Shown: positions 19,401 to 29,042, counted from the stretch's first letter. The stretch is DNA of 64,000 nt from Marinilactibacillus piezotolerans (GCF_900169305.1 NZ_FWDP01000002.1:186001-250000); one strand, 5' to 3'. Program-made: numbers and translations. Notes: a model not told the origin generated them from the sequence alone.

Positions 19401-20523
19401 GCATTTCTCCTCTTGTTATTGTCTTTTGAAGAGACAAGTCACTATCTAAAACCAATAGATCAGCGTCTTTTCCTGCTGACAACATCCCTTTATTTACAAG
19501 TCCAAACTCTTTTGCTTGGTTGTATGAACTCATTTTGACAGCTTCTTCAATCGAACAGCCTGTAAACTGAATAATATTTTTAAATGCATCAATAAATGTC
19601 AATACACTTCCTGCGAGCGTACCATCTTCCAGTCTCGCTTGCTTGTTTTTAACATAAACTTTCTGTCCGCCTAATTCGCTTTCACCTTCCGGAGCACCTT
19701 TTGCACGCATAGAATCCGTAATCAGTTCAATTCCATCTGCCCCTTTAGCTTTGTAAGCCAGTTTGACCATTTCGGGAACAATGTGCAGTCCATCCACAAT
19801 CATTTCCACTGTGACACTGTCTTCCAAAAGCCCATATCCGCTGACACCGATTTCTCTATGATGCAGTCCTTTTTGTCCGTTGAACAGATGAGTAATATGA
19901 GTTGCTTTCGAGTCTTTCAGTTCGGCATACGTCGCTCCTGAATGGCCTGCCGATAAAATGATCTCATTTTCCTGACAGTAAGCTTCAAACTCTGTAACAT
20001 CTCCTGTTTCCGGTGCATAGGTGACTAATCTGATGCGGCCGCCGCTCAAGTCGTTCCATCTGCTGATTTTTTCAGCATCCGCTACAACGATATACTGTTC
20101 CGGCTGAGCTCCCTTATGCGCTTTAGAAATAAAAGGACCTTCAATGTGAATTCCTTGAATCATCGGATTCATCTCCGCTACCTGTTTGATCGTCTTCATG
20201 GCTTGTTCGATCTGTTCATCTGACTGAGTCATCGTAGTAGGAAAATAACTTGTTACACCCTCTGACAGCATTTTTTCAGTCATCTCATTGATTTCTTCAG
20301 ACGTACCATCCATATTATCAATGCCGTATCCTCCGTGACTGTGCACATCAATAAATCCGGGAATGACTTTTTTTCCTTTCATATCCAGAACAGTTTCTTC
20401 ACTTTCCGGTTCAAATGCTTCCATACTCCCTACACTGACAATGGTGTCATTAAACCGTATAAACCCTTTTTCTATAACGCTTTCGCCGGTATAGATCTCT
20501 GCATTCGTGAGTACTGTGACCAT
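19387..20523 (-). CDS. nagA: N-acetylglucosamine-6-phosphate deacetylase
   Basis: NagA removes the acetyl group from GlcNAc-6-phosphate, feeding NagB and peptidoglycan recycling or chitin-sugar use. The 378-aa amidohydrolase shows [14 protein letters not shown], the metal ligand Glu in [35 protein letters not shown] and the catalytic Asp in [16 protein letters not shown] lies seven bases before the ATG. It is the first gene of the operon and carries a strong promoter with an embedded operator. Confidence 0.95.
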   Translation of the reverse strand: MVTVLTNAEIYTGESVIEKGFIRFNDTIVSVGSMEAFEPESEETVLDMKGKKVIPGFIDVHSHGGYGIDNMDGTSEEINEMTEKMLSEGVTSYFPTTMTQSDEQIEQAMKTIKQVAEMNPMIQGIHIEGPFISKAHKGAQPEQYIVVADAEKISRWNDLSGGRIRLVTYAPETGDVTEFEAYCQENEIILSAGHSGATYAELKDSKATHITHLFNGQKGLHHREIGVSGYGLLEDSVTVEMIVDGLHIVPEMVKLAYKAKGADGIELITDSMRAKGAPEGESELGGQKVYVKNKQARLEDGTLAGSVLTFIDAFKNIIQFTGCSIEEAVKMSSYNQAKEFGLVNKGMLSAGKDADLLVLDSDLSLQKTITRGEMHDVR

Positions 20524-20554
20524 GTTAATTCCTCCTTATCAACTCTTCATTCAC

Positions 20555-20583
20555 ATTGTAATTGGTATATACCAAAAAGTCAA
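20555..20583 (-). promoter_or_regulatory. nagA promoter with NagR (dre-type) operator in the spacer
   Basis: On the minus strand TTGACT (20583-20578) and TACAAT (20560-20555) are separated by exactly 17 bases. The spacer contains the perfect 14-bp palindrome TTGGTATATACCAA (20562-20575), close to the dre consensus bound by NagR/YvoA/DasR. A repressor here would block RNA polymerase directly. The palindrome and promoter are seen; binding is inferred. Confidence 0.85.
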
Positions 20584-20599
20584 TCTTTATCTATTCACC

Positions 20600-20632
20600 A
20601 AAAAAAGAGCCGAGACAGGATTGTCTCAGCTC
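20600..20632 (-). terminator. Rho-independent terminator of nadE
   Basis: GAGC-CGAGACA pairs with TGTCTC-AGCTC and is followed on the minus strand by seven T residues, just beyond the nadE stop. Confidence 0.85.
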
Positions 20633-20649
20633 GATTAACTTCTTTTGTC

Positions 20650-21477
20650 TTACTTCCAGAAATCATCAAAAACGGTAATGGGGAGATGGCGTTTGTGCTG
20701 CGTTTTCAAGTACCAGCTTTCAATCGTTTTTGCTGCCTGTTCTGATACTTCTTGTCCAGTCAGGTAACGATCGATTTCTTCATAAGTTACTCCAAGAGCA
20801 TCTTCATCAGAGCGGCCCGGACGGTCACTTTCCAAATCTGCAGTCGGTACTTTTTCATAGAACTTAGCGGGAGCACCAAGTTCTTTTAACAACGCTTTTC
20901 CCTGACCTTTATTTAAACGGAACAACGGGTTCAAATCAGTACCGCCGTCGCCGTATTTAGTAAAGAACCCAGTCACACTTTCTGCAGAATGATCTGTTCC
21001 TAAAACTGCTCCGCTGTGATGTGCTGCAACGGCATACTGTACTACCATACGCTCGCGTGCTTTGATATTCCCTTTATTGAAATCAGTGACTTCTACTCCG
21101 CCTGCTTTTAGTGACGCTTCATTTGCATCTACCGTCGGCTTGATATCTACTCTAACTACTTTATCCGGCTTCATCCAGTCTATCGCCGCCATGGCTTCTT
21201 CTTCGTCAGCTTGTTCGCCGTAAGGAAGACGCATTGCTATAAAAGCGTAGTTCTCATCTCCGGTTTCTTCGCGGAGTTCTTCCATTGCAAGTTGTGCAAG
21301 TCTTCCCAGCAATGAAGAATCCTGGCCTCCTGAGATACCTAAAACCAGCGTTTTAAGAAACTCATGCTTTTTCAAATAGTCTTTCATTAAGTCGACACTT
21401 TTTCTAATTTCTTCTTTTGGATCGATTTCGGGCTGCACAGCCATTTCTTTTATAATCTGATTTTTTAATTCTGACAT
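20650..21477 (-). CDS. nadE: NH3-dependent NAD+ synthetase
   Basis: NadE amidates nicotinic acid adenine dinucleotide to NAD+. From the chosen ATG at 21477 ([12 protein letters not shown]...) the product is 275 aa, the usual size of the ammonia-dependent form with no glutaminase domain. The P-loop SGGQDSSL and the deamido-NAD contact region [14 protein letters not shown] and [13 protein letters not shown] are present. ATGs at 21510 and 21495 remain possible, since a GGGGGAT ribosome site sits rather far upstream. It follows pncB by 70 bp and forms an NAD salvage operon with it. Confidence 0.94.
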   Translation of the reverse strand: MSELKNQIIKEMAVQPEIDPKEEIRKSVDLMKDYLKKHEFLKTLVLGISGGQDSSLLGRLAQLAMEELREETGDENYAFIAMRLPYGEQADEEEAMAAIDWMKPDKVVRVDIKPTVDANEASLKAGGVEVTDFNKGNIKARERMVVQYAVAAHHSGAVLGTDHSAESVTGFFTKYGDGGTDLNPLFRLNKGQGKALLKELGAPAKFYEKVPTADLESDRPGRSDEDALGVTYEEIDRYLTGQEVSEQAAKTIESWYLKTQHKRHLPITVFDDFWK

Positions 21478-21548
21478 TTTTCTGTCATCCCCCATTAAAA
21501 GTTTTCTCATTATTATAAAACTAGTTTAACACAGATTTTTGACTTCTT

Positions 21549-23024
21549 TTAAAACAAAGATTCGGACTCTTTATTTGGAATTTTTTTAAATAAATTTATG
21601 GTCTCTACTTTTGCATCATACAGTTTCTGAGACAAATCTACTGGATAAGGTTCTGGATTTAACAAACGTTTATGTTCTTCCCACTGTTCAGATAAGCTCT
21701 CTTTCGCGTACATACGAATTTCTTCCAGCTTCGGCAATTTATAGACTCTCTTGCCTTCTACAAAAATCTCTTGCAGCAGCGGACGGGCTTTGTAATCTGT
21801 TAGTGTTTTGTTGATATAGGTATATTGCGGATGAAACATGAACAGTTCTTCTTGTTCATTCGGCGTTTCATCGATTAGAGTAATATAGTCTCCTTCAGGC
21901 TTCTTGTCATTATGTGAGCGAATGCGCCAGACTTGTTTTTTTCCTGGTGTAGAAATTTTAGCAGCATTCCCTGTTAATTTAAGGGTATGATGCATATTGC
22001 CGTCATTTCCTTCTACTGAAACAATTTTATAAACAGCACCTAATGCCGGCTGGTCATATGCTGTAATCATCTTCGTCCCAACACCCCAAACATCTATCTT
22101 AGCACCCTGCATTTTCAAATTTTGAATAGTTTCTGCATCAAGGTCATTAGAAACGAAAATCTTCGCTTCTTTATATCCAGCTTCATCTAATTGCTGACGA
22201 ACCCGTTTAGACAAATAAGACAAGTCTCCAGAATCCAATCGAACGCCTAAGAAATTGATTTTATCACCCATTTCTTTTGCGACTTTGATCGCATTTGGAA
22301 CGCCCGATTCTAGAGTGTTAAAGGTATCTACTAAAAAGACACAGTTTTTATGGGTCTCAGCATATGCCTTAAAAGCCTGATATTCATCGCGATAAGCTTG
22401 GACTAACGCATGAGCATGTGTTCCTGAGGCTGGAATCCCAAAGATTTTAGCTGCTCTAGTGTTACTGGTGGAATCTACTCCGGCAATATAAGTTGCACGC
22501 GCTCCCCAGATCGCTGCATCCATTTCCTGTGCTCGGCGAGCTCCGAACTCCAAGACTGGGTCTTCTCCAGCAGCACTTTTGATTTGAGCTGCTTTCGTTG
22601 CCACGAGTGTTTGAAAGTTCACAATATTCAATAAAGCTGTCTCAATCAATTGACAATCCACGATAGATCCTTCTACTTGGATCAAAGGCTCGTTTGCGAA
22701 AGCAACTTCCCCTTCTTTAAAAGAGCGCAAGCTTCCCTTGAATTTCCAATTTTTCAAAAATGCCAAAAACTCTTCCGGATAGCCTTCAACCTCTCTAAGG
22801 TACTGGATATCTGACTCTGTAAAATGAAGATTCTCAATATAGCGGACGATTCTTTCTAATCCGGCGAAAATTGTATAGCCCATCCCAAAAGGGTTGCTTC
22901 TGTAATAGACTTCAAATACTGCTTTCTTATGATGATTGTCTTTCTTCCAGTGCGTTAAAATCATATTGATTTCGTACAAGTCTGTATGCAGCGCTACACT
23001 GTCATCAGCATACGTTCGGTTCAT
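21549..23024 (-). CDS. pncB: Nicotinate phosphoribosyltransferase
   Basis: PncB joins nicotinate to PRPP to give nicotinate mononucleotide, the entry step of the Preiss-Handler NAD salvage route. The 491-aa length is typical of the Gram-positive form. Motifs include ALHTDLYEINM at the N-terminus, EFGARRAQEMDAA, GTHAHALV and GVRLDSGDLSYLSK, with VSNDLDAETI following. The ATG is preceded by AGGAGG. nadE follows on the same strand, so the two steps of the pathway are encoded together. Confidence 0.95.
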   Translation of the reverse strand: MNRTYADDSVALHTDLYEINMILTHWKKDNHHKKAVFEVYYRSNPFGMGYTIFAGLERIVRYIENLHFTESDIQYLREVEGYPEEFLAFLKNWKFKGSLRSFKEGEVAFANEPLIQVEGSIVDCQLIETALLNIVNFQTLVATKAAQIKSAAGEDPVLEFGARRAQEMDAAIWGARATYIAGVDSTSNTRAAKIFGIPASGTHAHALVQAYRDEYQAFKAYAETHKNCVFLVDTFNTLESGVPNAIKVAKEMGDKINFLGVRLDSGDLSYLSKRVRQQLDEAGYKEAKIFVSNDLDAETIQNLKMQGAKIDVWGVGTKMITAYDQPALGAVYKIVSVEGNDGNMHHTLKLTGNAAKISTPGKKQVWRIRSHNDKKPEGDYITLIDETPNEQEELFMFHPQYTYINKTLTDYKARPLLQEIFVEGKRVYKLPKLEEIRMYAKESLSEQWEEHKRLLNPEPYPVDLSQKLYDAKVETINLFKKIPNKESESLF

Positions 23025-23132
23025 AATGTTATCCTCCTACTTGGTCCTTGCATCCTGATAGCTAGTATAGCACATCTGTACAAAGACAGCCCATTCAGCA
23101 GAACCCTGCTTTTTCTGAGCGGTTTCTATCGT

Positions 23133-24215
23133 TTATTCACTTACTTTTCGATAAACCTCTACTGTTTCATTTCCTTGTTTTTCAATCGTAAATTGACGAC
23201 TCCATGCATAAAATGACTTACCGACTGCTTCGAGACGTCCAGTCTTCCATTCATGATGAGCTTGCTCGATTGCTTTCTTCAAAGCAGTACTATTTCCTTT
23301 TGGAACCAGCCATCCATACTGTTCAGATGGAATCATATCTTTCACGTCCCCAACTTCAGATGCAATGACCGGCAGCCGTTTTTCTCCCGCCTCTAAAGCG
23401 ACTAAAGGGAAACTTTCACTTAAGGATGGCAAGATCATGACGTCTGCCTTAGAAAACTGTCGACTGACTTCTTCTGAATCGATCCAGCCTAAAAAAAGAA
23501 CCTTTTCAGTTAAGCCGCTGCGGTTCACTAGTGCTTTCAACTCAACTTCTTCTTCGCCTGAACCACAGATCGTTAACATCCAATCTGAAAAATCCAGTTG
23601 CCGCAGTGCTTCAATCAGGTAACGGTGTCCTTTGACCTTTTCCAGTCTTCCAACTGTAAGCATCCTAAAAATGGATGTATCTTTTGCTGCCGGTTTCCAG
23701 TCTTCGCTGAAAGCTCGACCATTGTGCACTACTGAGACTTGACTGGCCGAAACATTGTTTTGCATAAGGATTGATTTGATTTCTTTAGATACAGCAATTA
23801 AATGATCCGGTTTTTTTAGTGTCCTCAGGTTAATCTGTTCAAAGAGCTTGCCTTTTATACCGCGATGCTCGAAGTCTAGCGTTGGATCACTGTGTACAGT
23901 CATAATCCATTTCGCAGCAATCAGTCTGTGAAGCAGCGAGACAAATAGATTGGCCCTCGGTCCATGCGTATGCACGACTGTATAACCGTTTCTTTGAATC
24001 AATTGCCTTAATTTTTTCAGAACACGTATGTCATATCTAGATTGTTGAGATAAAATATAGACAGTTATTCCGCTTTTTCGAGCCATATCTGCAACAGGGC
24101 CTTCTTCAAAAACCAGCAGCTCCATATCGATTGTATCCATCCCACGAAAAAGCGACTGAATATGGAATAGTCCTCCTCCGAACTCGTTTCCTGCATTGAC
24201 ATGTAAAATTTTCAT
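23133..24215 (-). CDS. GT4-family glycosyltransferase
   Basis: A 360-aa GT-B fold glycosyltransferase. The N-terminal Gly-rich acceptor loop (NAGNEFGGGLFHI), the mid-protein RLEKVKGHRYLIEAL and the EX7E motif ESFPLVALE (donor phosphate and ribose contact) place it in family GT4. Its four-base overlap with the upstream TagA-like gene indicates a two-gene operon for synthesis of an envelope glycan on a lipid carrier. Donor sugar and product cannot be read from sequence. Confidence 0.88.
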   Translation of the reverse strand: MKILHVNAGNEFGGGLFHIQSLFRGMDTIDMELLVFEEGPVADMARKSGITVYILSQQSRYDIRVLKKLRQLIQRNGYTVVHTHGPRANLFVSLLHRLIAAKWIMTVHSDPTLDFEHRGIKGKLFEQINLRTLKKPDHLIAVSKEIKSILMQNNVSASQVSVVHNGRAFSEDWKPAAKDTSIFRMLTVGRLEKVKGHRYLIEALRQLDFSDWMLTICGSGEEEVELKALVNRSGLTEKVLFLGWIDSEEVSRQFSKADVMILPSLSESFPLVALEAGEKRLPVIASEVGDVKDMIPSEQYGWLVPKGNSTALKKAIEQAHHEWKTGRLEAVGKSFYAWSRQFTIEKQGNETVEVYRKVSE

Positions 24216-24961
24216 TTTTTCTGCTCTTTTCGTTTCTGCTGATTAACTTTTTTCATGAATGCCGGCAGAGCCAGCATCCGCTGATAACGAGACGGCTGCT
24301 TCATTAAGCGGTACAACCATTCAATGTGCAGTTTCTGAACCAGTTTCGGTGCACGTTTGGCTTTGCCGGACAGCACATCAAAACTTCCGCCTACTCCAAC
24401 AGCTATGCCGTAATCCGCAGACTTCAAGTATTGATAAATCCATTTTTCCTGCCTTGGAAAACCAAAAGCAACTAAAATCAAGTCTGGTTTCGAAGCCTTC
24501 ACTTGTTCAATCATTTTTGGATCCGAGTGGTCGAAGTATCCATGGTGATATCCGGCAAGGATCATGTCCGGCCATCTTTTTTTTGCATTCTGTACCGCTT
24601 GTTCAATAACCTCTTCTTGCGCTCCGATGAAAAAGACTCGTTTTCTGTGAGTGTTAGATAAATCCAGCAGCCCCAGCATCAAGTCAAATCCTGGCACGCG
24701 TTCTCTAATAGGCATATTCAACTTCTTTGCAGCTCTAACGATTCCGATGCCATCTGGCGCTATGTAATCTGCTTTCAGCAATAAGTCGAAATAAGCTGGA
24801 TCTTCTTTAGCATACATAACGATTTCCGGATTAGCAGTGACTAAGAATGTCTTCTGCTGTTTTTCCATTCTAATGAGCAGCCGGGTCAGAAATTCAATTT
24901 GAGTTAAATTATCAAAAGGAATGCCTAATATCGAGACCTTCTTTTCGTCCATTCCATTCAT
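24212..24961 (-). CDS. WecG/TagA/CpsF-family glycosyltransferase (GT26)
   Basis: The 249-aa protein has the GT26 hallmarks TANPEIVMYA, DYIAPDGIGIV (catalytic Asp), VFFIGAQEEV and VGGSFDVLSGKAKRAP. TagA homologues add N-acetylmannosamine to undecaprenyl-PP-GlcNAc, the product of TagO, to build the teichoic-acid linkage unit. tagO lies 9 kb away on the same strand, which makes a shared pathway likely. ManNAc specificity is inferred from family. Confidence 0.9.
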   Translation of the reverse strand: MNGMDEKKVSILGIPFDNLTQIEFLTRLLIRMEKQQKTFLVTANPEIVMYAKEDPAYFDLLLKADYIAPDGIGIVRAAKKLNMPIRERVPGFDLMLGLLDLSNTHRKRVFFIGAQEEVIEQAVQNAKKRWPDMILAGYHHGYFDHSDPKMIEQVKASKPDLILVAFGFPRQEKWIYQYLKSADYGIAVGVGGSFDVLSGKAKRAPKLVQKLHIEWLYRLMKQPSRYQRMLALPAFMKKVNQQKRKEQKK

Positions 24962-25111
24962 CCGTTCCGTAGTTTCTATTGCTATTATTGTAATACAATT
25001 TTGGCTTAGCGTACAGTCATCATTTAGTGAAACTTTTATACTTGAGCTGATTTGTGTAAGCCTGTTATTACCATTCTTAGACTATCTCTATATGTCCTTT
25101 ACTGAGATAAA

Positions 25112-25155
25112 CAAAAAGAGCGAAAAAAGGCTGTTCAGACCTCCTTTCGCTTTTG
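25112..25155 (-). terminator. Rho-independent terminator
   Basis: AAAAGCGAAAGGAGG pairs imperfectly with CCTTTTTTCGCTC, followed by TTTTTG on the minus strand, downstream of the PNPOx-like gene. Confidence 0.7.
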
Positions 25156-25187
25156 CATAAAACCACGTCATCAACATTTATTGTTAC

Positions 25188-25604
25188 TTACACAATAATT
25201 TCTTGTATCTCACTACCGGTTCTGTTTTTCAAGTTAACTTTAGAGGCTTCAATTTTCAAGACAAGAATATTAGGATCATCTTTACTGGAGTAATGTTTGT
25301 CCATATACTTATTCCAAGCTTTATCGATAATCTCCTGATCAGTGCTTGTAGAAACGGTTCCTTCAATCTCTACATAATCTTTGTCAAACATACCTTCTTC
25401 ATGTCCTAATAGGACAAAAACATGTGGATTATTTTGAATATCTTCAACTTTTTCAGTTCTTTTATCTGTTATGGTATACAGGTTAAACCCTTCACTGTAA
25501 AAAGACATGTACCGTGCAACCGGTTTATTATCTGCGATTGTTGCCAGCACACCTACATCTTTTTTGTCCATGATCTTAAGTGCTCTCTCTTTGACCTCTT
25601 CCAT
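25188..25604 (-). CDS. Pyridoxamine 5'-phosphate oxidase-like flavin-binding protein
   Basis: A 138-aa split-barrel protein of the PNPOx-like / general stress protein 26 type: LATIADNKPVARYMSFY, TDKRTEKVEDIQNNPHVFVLLG and the late DPNILVLKIEASKVNL. Such small proteins bind FMN or F420 and often act in stress; true PdxH activity is unlikely at this size. It is monocistronic between two terminators. Confidence 0.8.
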   Translation of the reverse strand: MEEVKERALKIMDKKDVGVLATIADNKPVARYMSFYSEGFNLYTITDKRTEKVEDIQNNPHVFVLLGHEEGMFDKDYVEIEGTVSTSTDQEIIDKAWNKYMDKHYSSKDDPNILVLKIEASKVNLKNRTGSEIQEIIV

Positions 25605-25697
25605 TTTCCCATCTCCTTTTATTCAATTGATTATCTTAACTATGACAGAGATCCGCCCAGCATTCAAAGAATCTGCTTTCAAAACAGAAACCAAAAA

Positions 25698-25722
25698 AAG
25701 AAGCAGCTGACAGCTGCTTCCT
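25698..25722 (-). terminator. Rho-independent terminator of the PAS-GGDEF gene
   Basis: GAAGCAGCTG pairs perfectly with CAGCTGCTTC around one base, followed on the minus strand by seven T residues. Confidence 0.85.
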
Positions 25723-25739
25723 TTCTTATCTTTACCATA

Positions 25740-26729
25740 TTAAGATTCTACTTGGTTTTTCCCGTTCGTTTTAACTTTATACAGCATGCGATCTGCCCGA
25801 TTGAATAACTGACTGACCGTTTCTTTTAGCATATACTGAGCAATGCCGGCACTGCTGGTTACTTCTGCAGGCTCACTGTAATCAGCAGAAGCCAATTTCT
25901 GTCTGATTCGTTCAGCGGTTTGATGCGCACTGTCTTTTGTTGTATTCGGCATAACAATCATGAATTTTCCACCTTCAAAGTTTCCGGCAAGATCTTCAGG
26001 CTTAATGGTGTCTTCAATGATCTGACTAGCCTTCTTGATAATTTCATCACCGAATAGCGGACCAAATAAAGAGTTCTGGTGACTTAAGTTGTCGATATCT
26101 AGTAAAAGGATCGATAAGGTTTTATCAGCACCTACTTGTGCCTCATTTACAAGTTTTCCTAACTCAAACAAGATATTCGCACGATTATATAATCCTGTTA
26201 AAGAATCTTTTCTGGATTGGATCGCCCACTCTTTATTTTCTTCCAGCAAGCGGCGTCTTTCATCCTCGTAATCCGTAATATCAAATACAATACCAGATAA
26301 AAATAAAGGTGCCCCTTCATCTGATCGCTTAGTTACTTTCCCACGATCATAATAAGTGCGGTACTGACCGTCTTTTGTTTTGATTCGATATCTAACTTCC
26401 CATACTGGAGTTTTATTGGAAAGATGATCTCGCATTGCATCCATTACTCGTTCGTAGTCATCTGGATGCAATCTATCTGTAAAGAACTGAAAATCTACAT
26501 ATTCCGGTAATTCTTCTTTTGTAAATCCGAGCGCCATTGCTTTCATAGGATTGAAAGTCACTCTATTTACTGTGAAATCCCAGTACCAGTGTCCAAGGTT
26601 TCCTGACCAGGCGAAATCAAGTGAATCTTGTTCCTCCTGCAGTTTTAATAACTCTTTGTTTAACCGTTTAACTGATTCAAGTTCTTTCTTCAGATCTTCA
26701 ACTTCTTGCTGAAGGATATTTTCGGTCAT
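25740..26729 (-). CDS. PAS domain plus degenerate GGDEF domain protein
   Basis: The 329-aa protein starts with a short coiled coil (about 1-35), then a PAS/PAC sensor fold (about 40-155, HWYWDFTVNRVTFNP ... YRIKTKDGQYRTYYDRGKV) and a GGDEF-type domain (about 165-325, RKDSLTGLYNRANI). Where active diguanylate cyclases have GG(D/E)EF it reads EGGKF (in NFEGGKFMIVMP), and the metal/substrate region LDIDNLSHQNSLFG departs from the usual FKxxND. Catalysis is therefore doubtful, and the domain may serve as a GTP or nucleotide sensor. No I-site RxxD is seen. No membrane segment is present. Confidence 0.82.
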   Translation of the reverse strand: MTENILQQEVEDLKKELESVKRLNKELLKLQEEQDSLDFAWSGNLGHWYWDFTVNRVTFNPMKAMALGFTKEELPEYVDFQFFTDRLHPDDYERVMDAMRDHLSNKTPVWEVRYRIKTKDGQYRTYYDRGKVTKRSDEGAPLFLSGIVFDITDYEDERRRLLEENKEWAIQSRKDSLTGLYNRANILFELGKLVNEAQVGADKTLSILLLDIDNLSHQNSLFGPLFGDEIIKKASQIIEDTIKPEDLAGNFEGGKFMIVMPNTTKDSAHQTAERIRQKLASADYSEPAEVTSSAGIAQYMLKETVSQLFNRADRMLYKVKTNGKNQVES

Positions 26730-26955
26730 GTGCTCACACCTTTCACTTACTAATTATAGGCTAAACTATTTTTTATTCATATAAATATGAGAAAGACAGT
26801 GTTATTAAATAGAATGTGTGTTCACATTTCAGACATAAAGCAAAAACCTTTTTAATGGTCGGAGAATCTTAACCTTCATTGAGAAAAACCTCTGAATGTA
26901 TTACTATTTTTACGAATAAATTCCAGCTATATCCCATTCTTTAAATTAGAGAACT

Positions 26956-27462
26956 CTAACCTATTTTAATCTTTTCCTTATACCGGCTTACTTGAGATGG
27001 CTTTCTGAGTATGTCTAGGTACTTATCAGGATATTTATGTAAAATCTGTTGAATAATCGGTCGATTATTGGAATTAAACTTCCAAATAAACGTTAAAAAT
27101 CCCTTCTCGATTGTATTAGGATTACCGTATTTATGTGTGTTTGTTAATTTTCCTGATACGGCTCTTTTAAGTACTCGGTACAAGCAAATCCATCTGGGGA
27201 AATCCAACCAGATCACTGTATCAGCGTATTGAATCCTTTTTTCCAGTGTTCTGTTGTAATTTCCATCAATAATCCAAAACGATTCCTTCAGCACTTTATC
27301 TAATACAATATCAAATTCATTTTTTGATATTGTTGCATGGTCATCAACCCAGTTTATTTGATCTAAATGAATAAGCGGCAGTTGCAGTTCATCAGCCAGA
27401 TTCTTAGACAACGTTGATTTCCCTGCACCTGGACAACCAATAACTAGCACTCGCTCCATCAC
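26956..27462 (-). CDS. P-loop adenylate-kinase-like protein (FlaR/topology modulation type)
   Basis: A 168-aa nucleotide kinase-like protein with Walker A IGCPGAGKST (residues about 8-17), HLDQINW (the usual second-strand motif of this family) and FWIIDGNYNRTLEKRI, DTVIWLDFPR. Homologues are annotated as DNA topology modulation protein FlaR or adenylate kinase-like; real activity is unknown. It is unlinked in function to neighbours. Confidence 0.8.
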   Translation of the reverse strand: MMERVLVIGCPGAGKSTLSKNLADELQLPLIHLDQINWVDDHATISKNEFDIVLDKVLKESFWIIDGNYNRTLEKRIQYADTVIWLDFPRWICLYRVLKRAVSGKLTNTHKYGNPNTIEKGFLTFIWKFNSNNRPIIQQILHKYPDKYLDILRKPSQVSRYKEKIKIG

Positions 27463-27501
27463 ACTCTCTCCTATCTAATGATTCAACTGTTCACTGCGAC
27501 C

Positions 27502-27921
27502 TTACAATTCTGTTTCTTTAATAACTAAAACGACTTTGTAAGTAGCGTGCTGATCAATTTTAGTCAAAAAATCATCTAGTTCTTCAATGTTCGTGAAGCG
27601 GGCTTGCAGCATATAGCATCCATCGCCGCTGATTTTGTAATACTTTTCTACTGTTTCTTCTTCATCCTCTAATAAAGTGAAGAAGGTACGGTGATCCTTA
27701 TTTCTCATCGTAATCGTTATAAAAGCAAAAACTGATTTATTCAACTTGTTCTGGTCAATTTCTACCGTATACCCTTTAATAATTCCTTTTTGTTCCAATC
27801 TGGCCACTCGATCTGAAGCAGCTTGTCCGGTCAGATGAACTTTTTCTCCTAGTTCTTTCATTCTGATGCGTCCGTTTTTTTTGAGTTCTTTCAGTATGAG
27901 CCTGTCGGTTTCATCTATCAT
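27502..27921 (-). CDS. Lrp/AsnC-family transcriptional regulator
   Basis: The 139-aa protein has an N-terminal helix-turn-helix (DRLILKELKKNGRIRMKELGEKVHLTGQAASDRVARLEQKGIIKGY in outline, residues 5-50) and a C-terminal RAM/AsnC effector domain. Lrp proteins form octamers that respond to amino acids. It lies alone, 40 bp from the kinase-like gene, and its target is unknown. Confidence 0.88.
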   Translation of the reverse strand: MIDETDRLILKELKKNGRIRMKELGEKVHLTGQAASDRVARLEQKGIIKGYTVEIDQNKLNKSVFAFITITMRNKDHRTFFTLLEDEEETVEKYYKISGDGCYMLQARFTNIEELDDFLTKIDQHATYKVVLVIKETEL

Positions 27922-28118
27922 TTTTTTATTCCTTTCATTAATCTAGTAAGAGTTTTTATATGATTGAGTCTCTCATTATTAAATAGCGTCTAGACTATTA
28001 TAGAATAGAATCATAATAAAACAAAACGAGGCGTTGTCATAAAGAAAGTGGAACTCAGATGAACGCTGCACGACTTATGAATATTACAAAAAATCCATTT
28101 ACATTCTAACAAAAGCCA

Positions 28119-28163
28119 AAAAAGCTCGGCACAAACCTTCTTTCTAGTAGATTTGTTCCGAAC
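28119..28163 (-). terminator. Imperfect rho-independent terminator
   Basis: On the minus strand AAGTTCGGAACAAA pairs with TTTGTGCCGAGCTT (two mismatches), followed by TTTTGG. It lies downstream of the 142-aa membrane protein gene. No gene is seen between 27922 and 28118. Confidence 0.6.
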
Positions 28164-28210
28164 TTAATTAATCAGTTCAAGGCAGCGAGCTGCTTTTTAT
28201 TTAATTTTAT

Positions 28211-28639
28211 TTATATCACACTTTTGACTTTCCAGTTAACCTCTTTGGAGTTTCTGAACTGGATCTTTATAAAGAGATACCAAAGCAAGTAAATCAATAA
28301 TCCAGATATTAAAGTGACTATAATAGTCGACCAGTACCCTTGCACTGCGTTCTCCGTCACTGATGATGCCAGCGGTGCAAACAGAAATGTGGAGAATATG
28401 TATAGTCCCATAAGAACGAGACTGTCCGCTAATAATTGCGGGACTCCATAGTCTTTACGATGATTCTTCTGTCCAAAAAAGAATAAAAAAAGCCAAATCC
28501 CTGCAACCACTGCTATATTTACGAGCTGGTACGGAACCTGCATCGTTGCCATCAGAAAAAAGACGCCTCCCATTGGCCATTGTACACGCGTTCTGAAAAC
28601 TTTATGCTTGTCTTCTTCTATTAATTCCCCAAACTTCAT
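28211..28639 (-). CDS. Hypothetical four-helix membrane protein
   Basis: The 142-aa product has hydrophobic segments near residues 22-37, 40-58, 69-88 and 105-130 and short basic ends. I do not recognise the family. The cytosolic N-terminus KFGELIEEDKHKVFRTRVQWPMGG is soluble and charged. It is flanked by its own terminator and probably by its own promoter; nothing in the context assigns a role. Confidence 0.65.
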   Translation of the reverse strand: MKFGELIEEDKHKVFRTRVQWPMGGVFFLMATMQVPYQLVNIAVVAGIWLFLFFFGQKNHRKDYGVPQLLADSLVLMGLYIFSTFLFAPLASSVTENAVQGYWSTIIVTLISGLLIYLLWYLFIKIQFRNSKEVNWKVKSVI

Positions 28640-28791
28640 TAAATCTCCCCCTTATAGAAACATTTTAACCATACACTATTTTATTTGCAATGGTTCAATA
28701 CCTGCTTCTAATACTTATATCTTTAGGAAGTTGAATAAATAAGGTATGAAATGAGAGGGCAATGTTCATAGCACAACTTCCTTAACCGTAT

Positions 28792-29013
28792 TCATTTTTT
28801 TCCAGTTGATTTGCTTTCTGTTCTTTTAAAAATATATTCAATATCGTATTCAGGAAAAAAGGTACATTTTATTTTTACTGCTTCTCCAAATTTAAAATCT
28901 GATTCTCCGTTGATTTTCTCTCTAACCGTCTGGTACCGAATATGTAGTAAATCCGCTATATCGACCAAAGAAACACCTTTTTCTTTTCGGATCCTTTCAA
29001 AATTATGAAGCAT
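28792..29013 (-). CDS. Small XRE-type DNA-binding protein
   Basis: A 73-aa protein made almost entirely of a Cro/CI-like helix-turn-helix (FERIRKEKGVSLVDIADLLHIRYQTVREKINGE, residues 5-38). It is transcribed divergently from a CI-like S24 repressor gene, and three palindromic operators lie between the two. The arrangement resembles a phage cro/cI switch without neighbouring prophage genes. It may be a remnant or a domesticated switch. Confidence 0.75.
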   Translation of the reverse strand: MLHNFERIRKEKGVSLVDIADLLHIRYQTVREKINGESDFKFGEAVKIKCTFFPEYDIEYIFKRTESKSTGKK

Positions 29014-29028
29014 ATTTACACCACCTTA

Positions 29029-29042
29029 TACGAATTTTCGTA
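29029..29042. promoter_or_regulatory. Operator O1 of the divergent regulator pair
   Basis: TACGAATTTTCGTA has arms TACGAA/TTCGTA around a two-base centre. It lies 16 bp before the start codon of the small HTH gene, a position suited to blocking its transcription. Confidence 0.75.
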
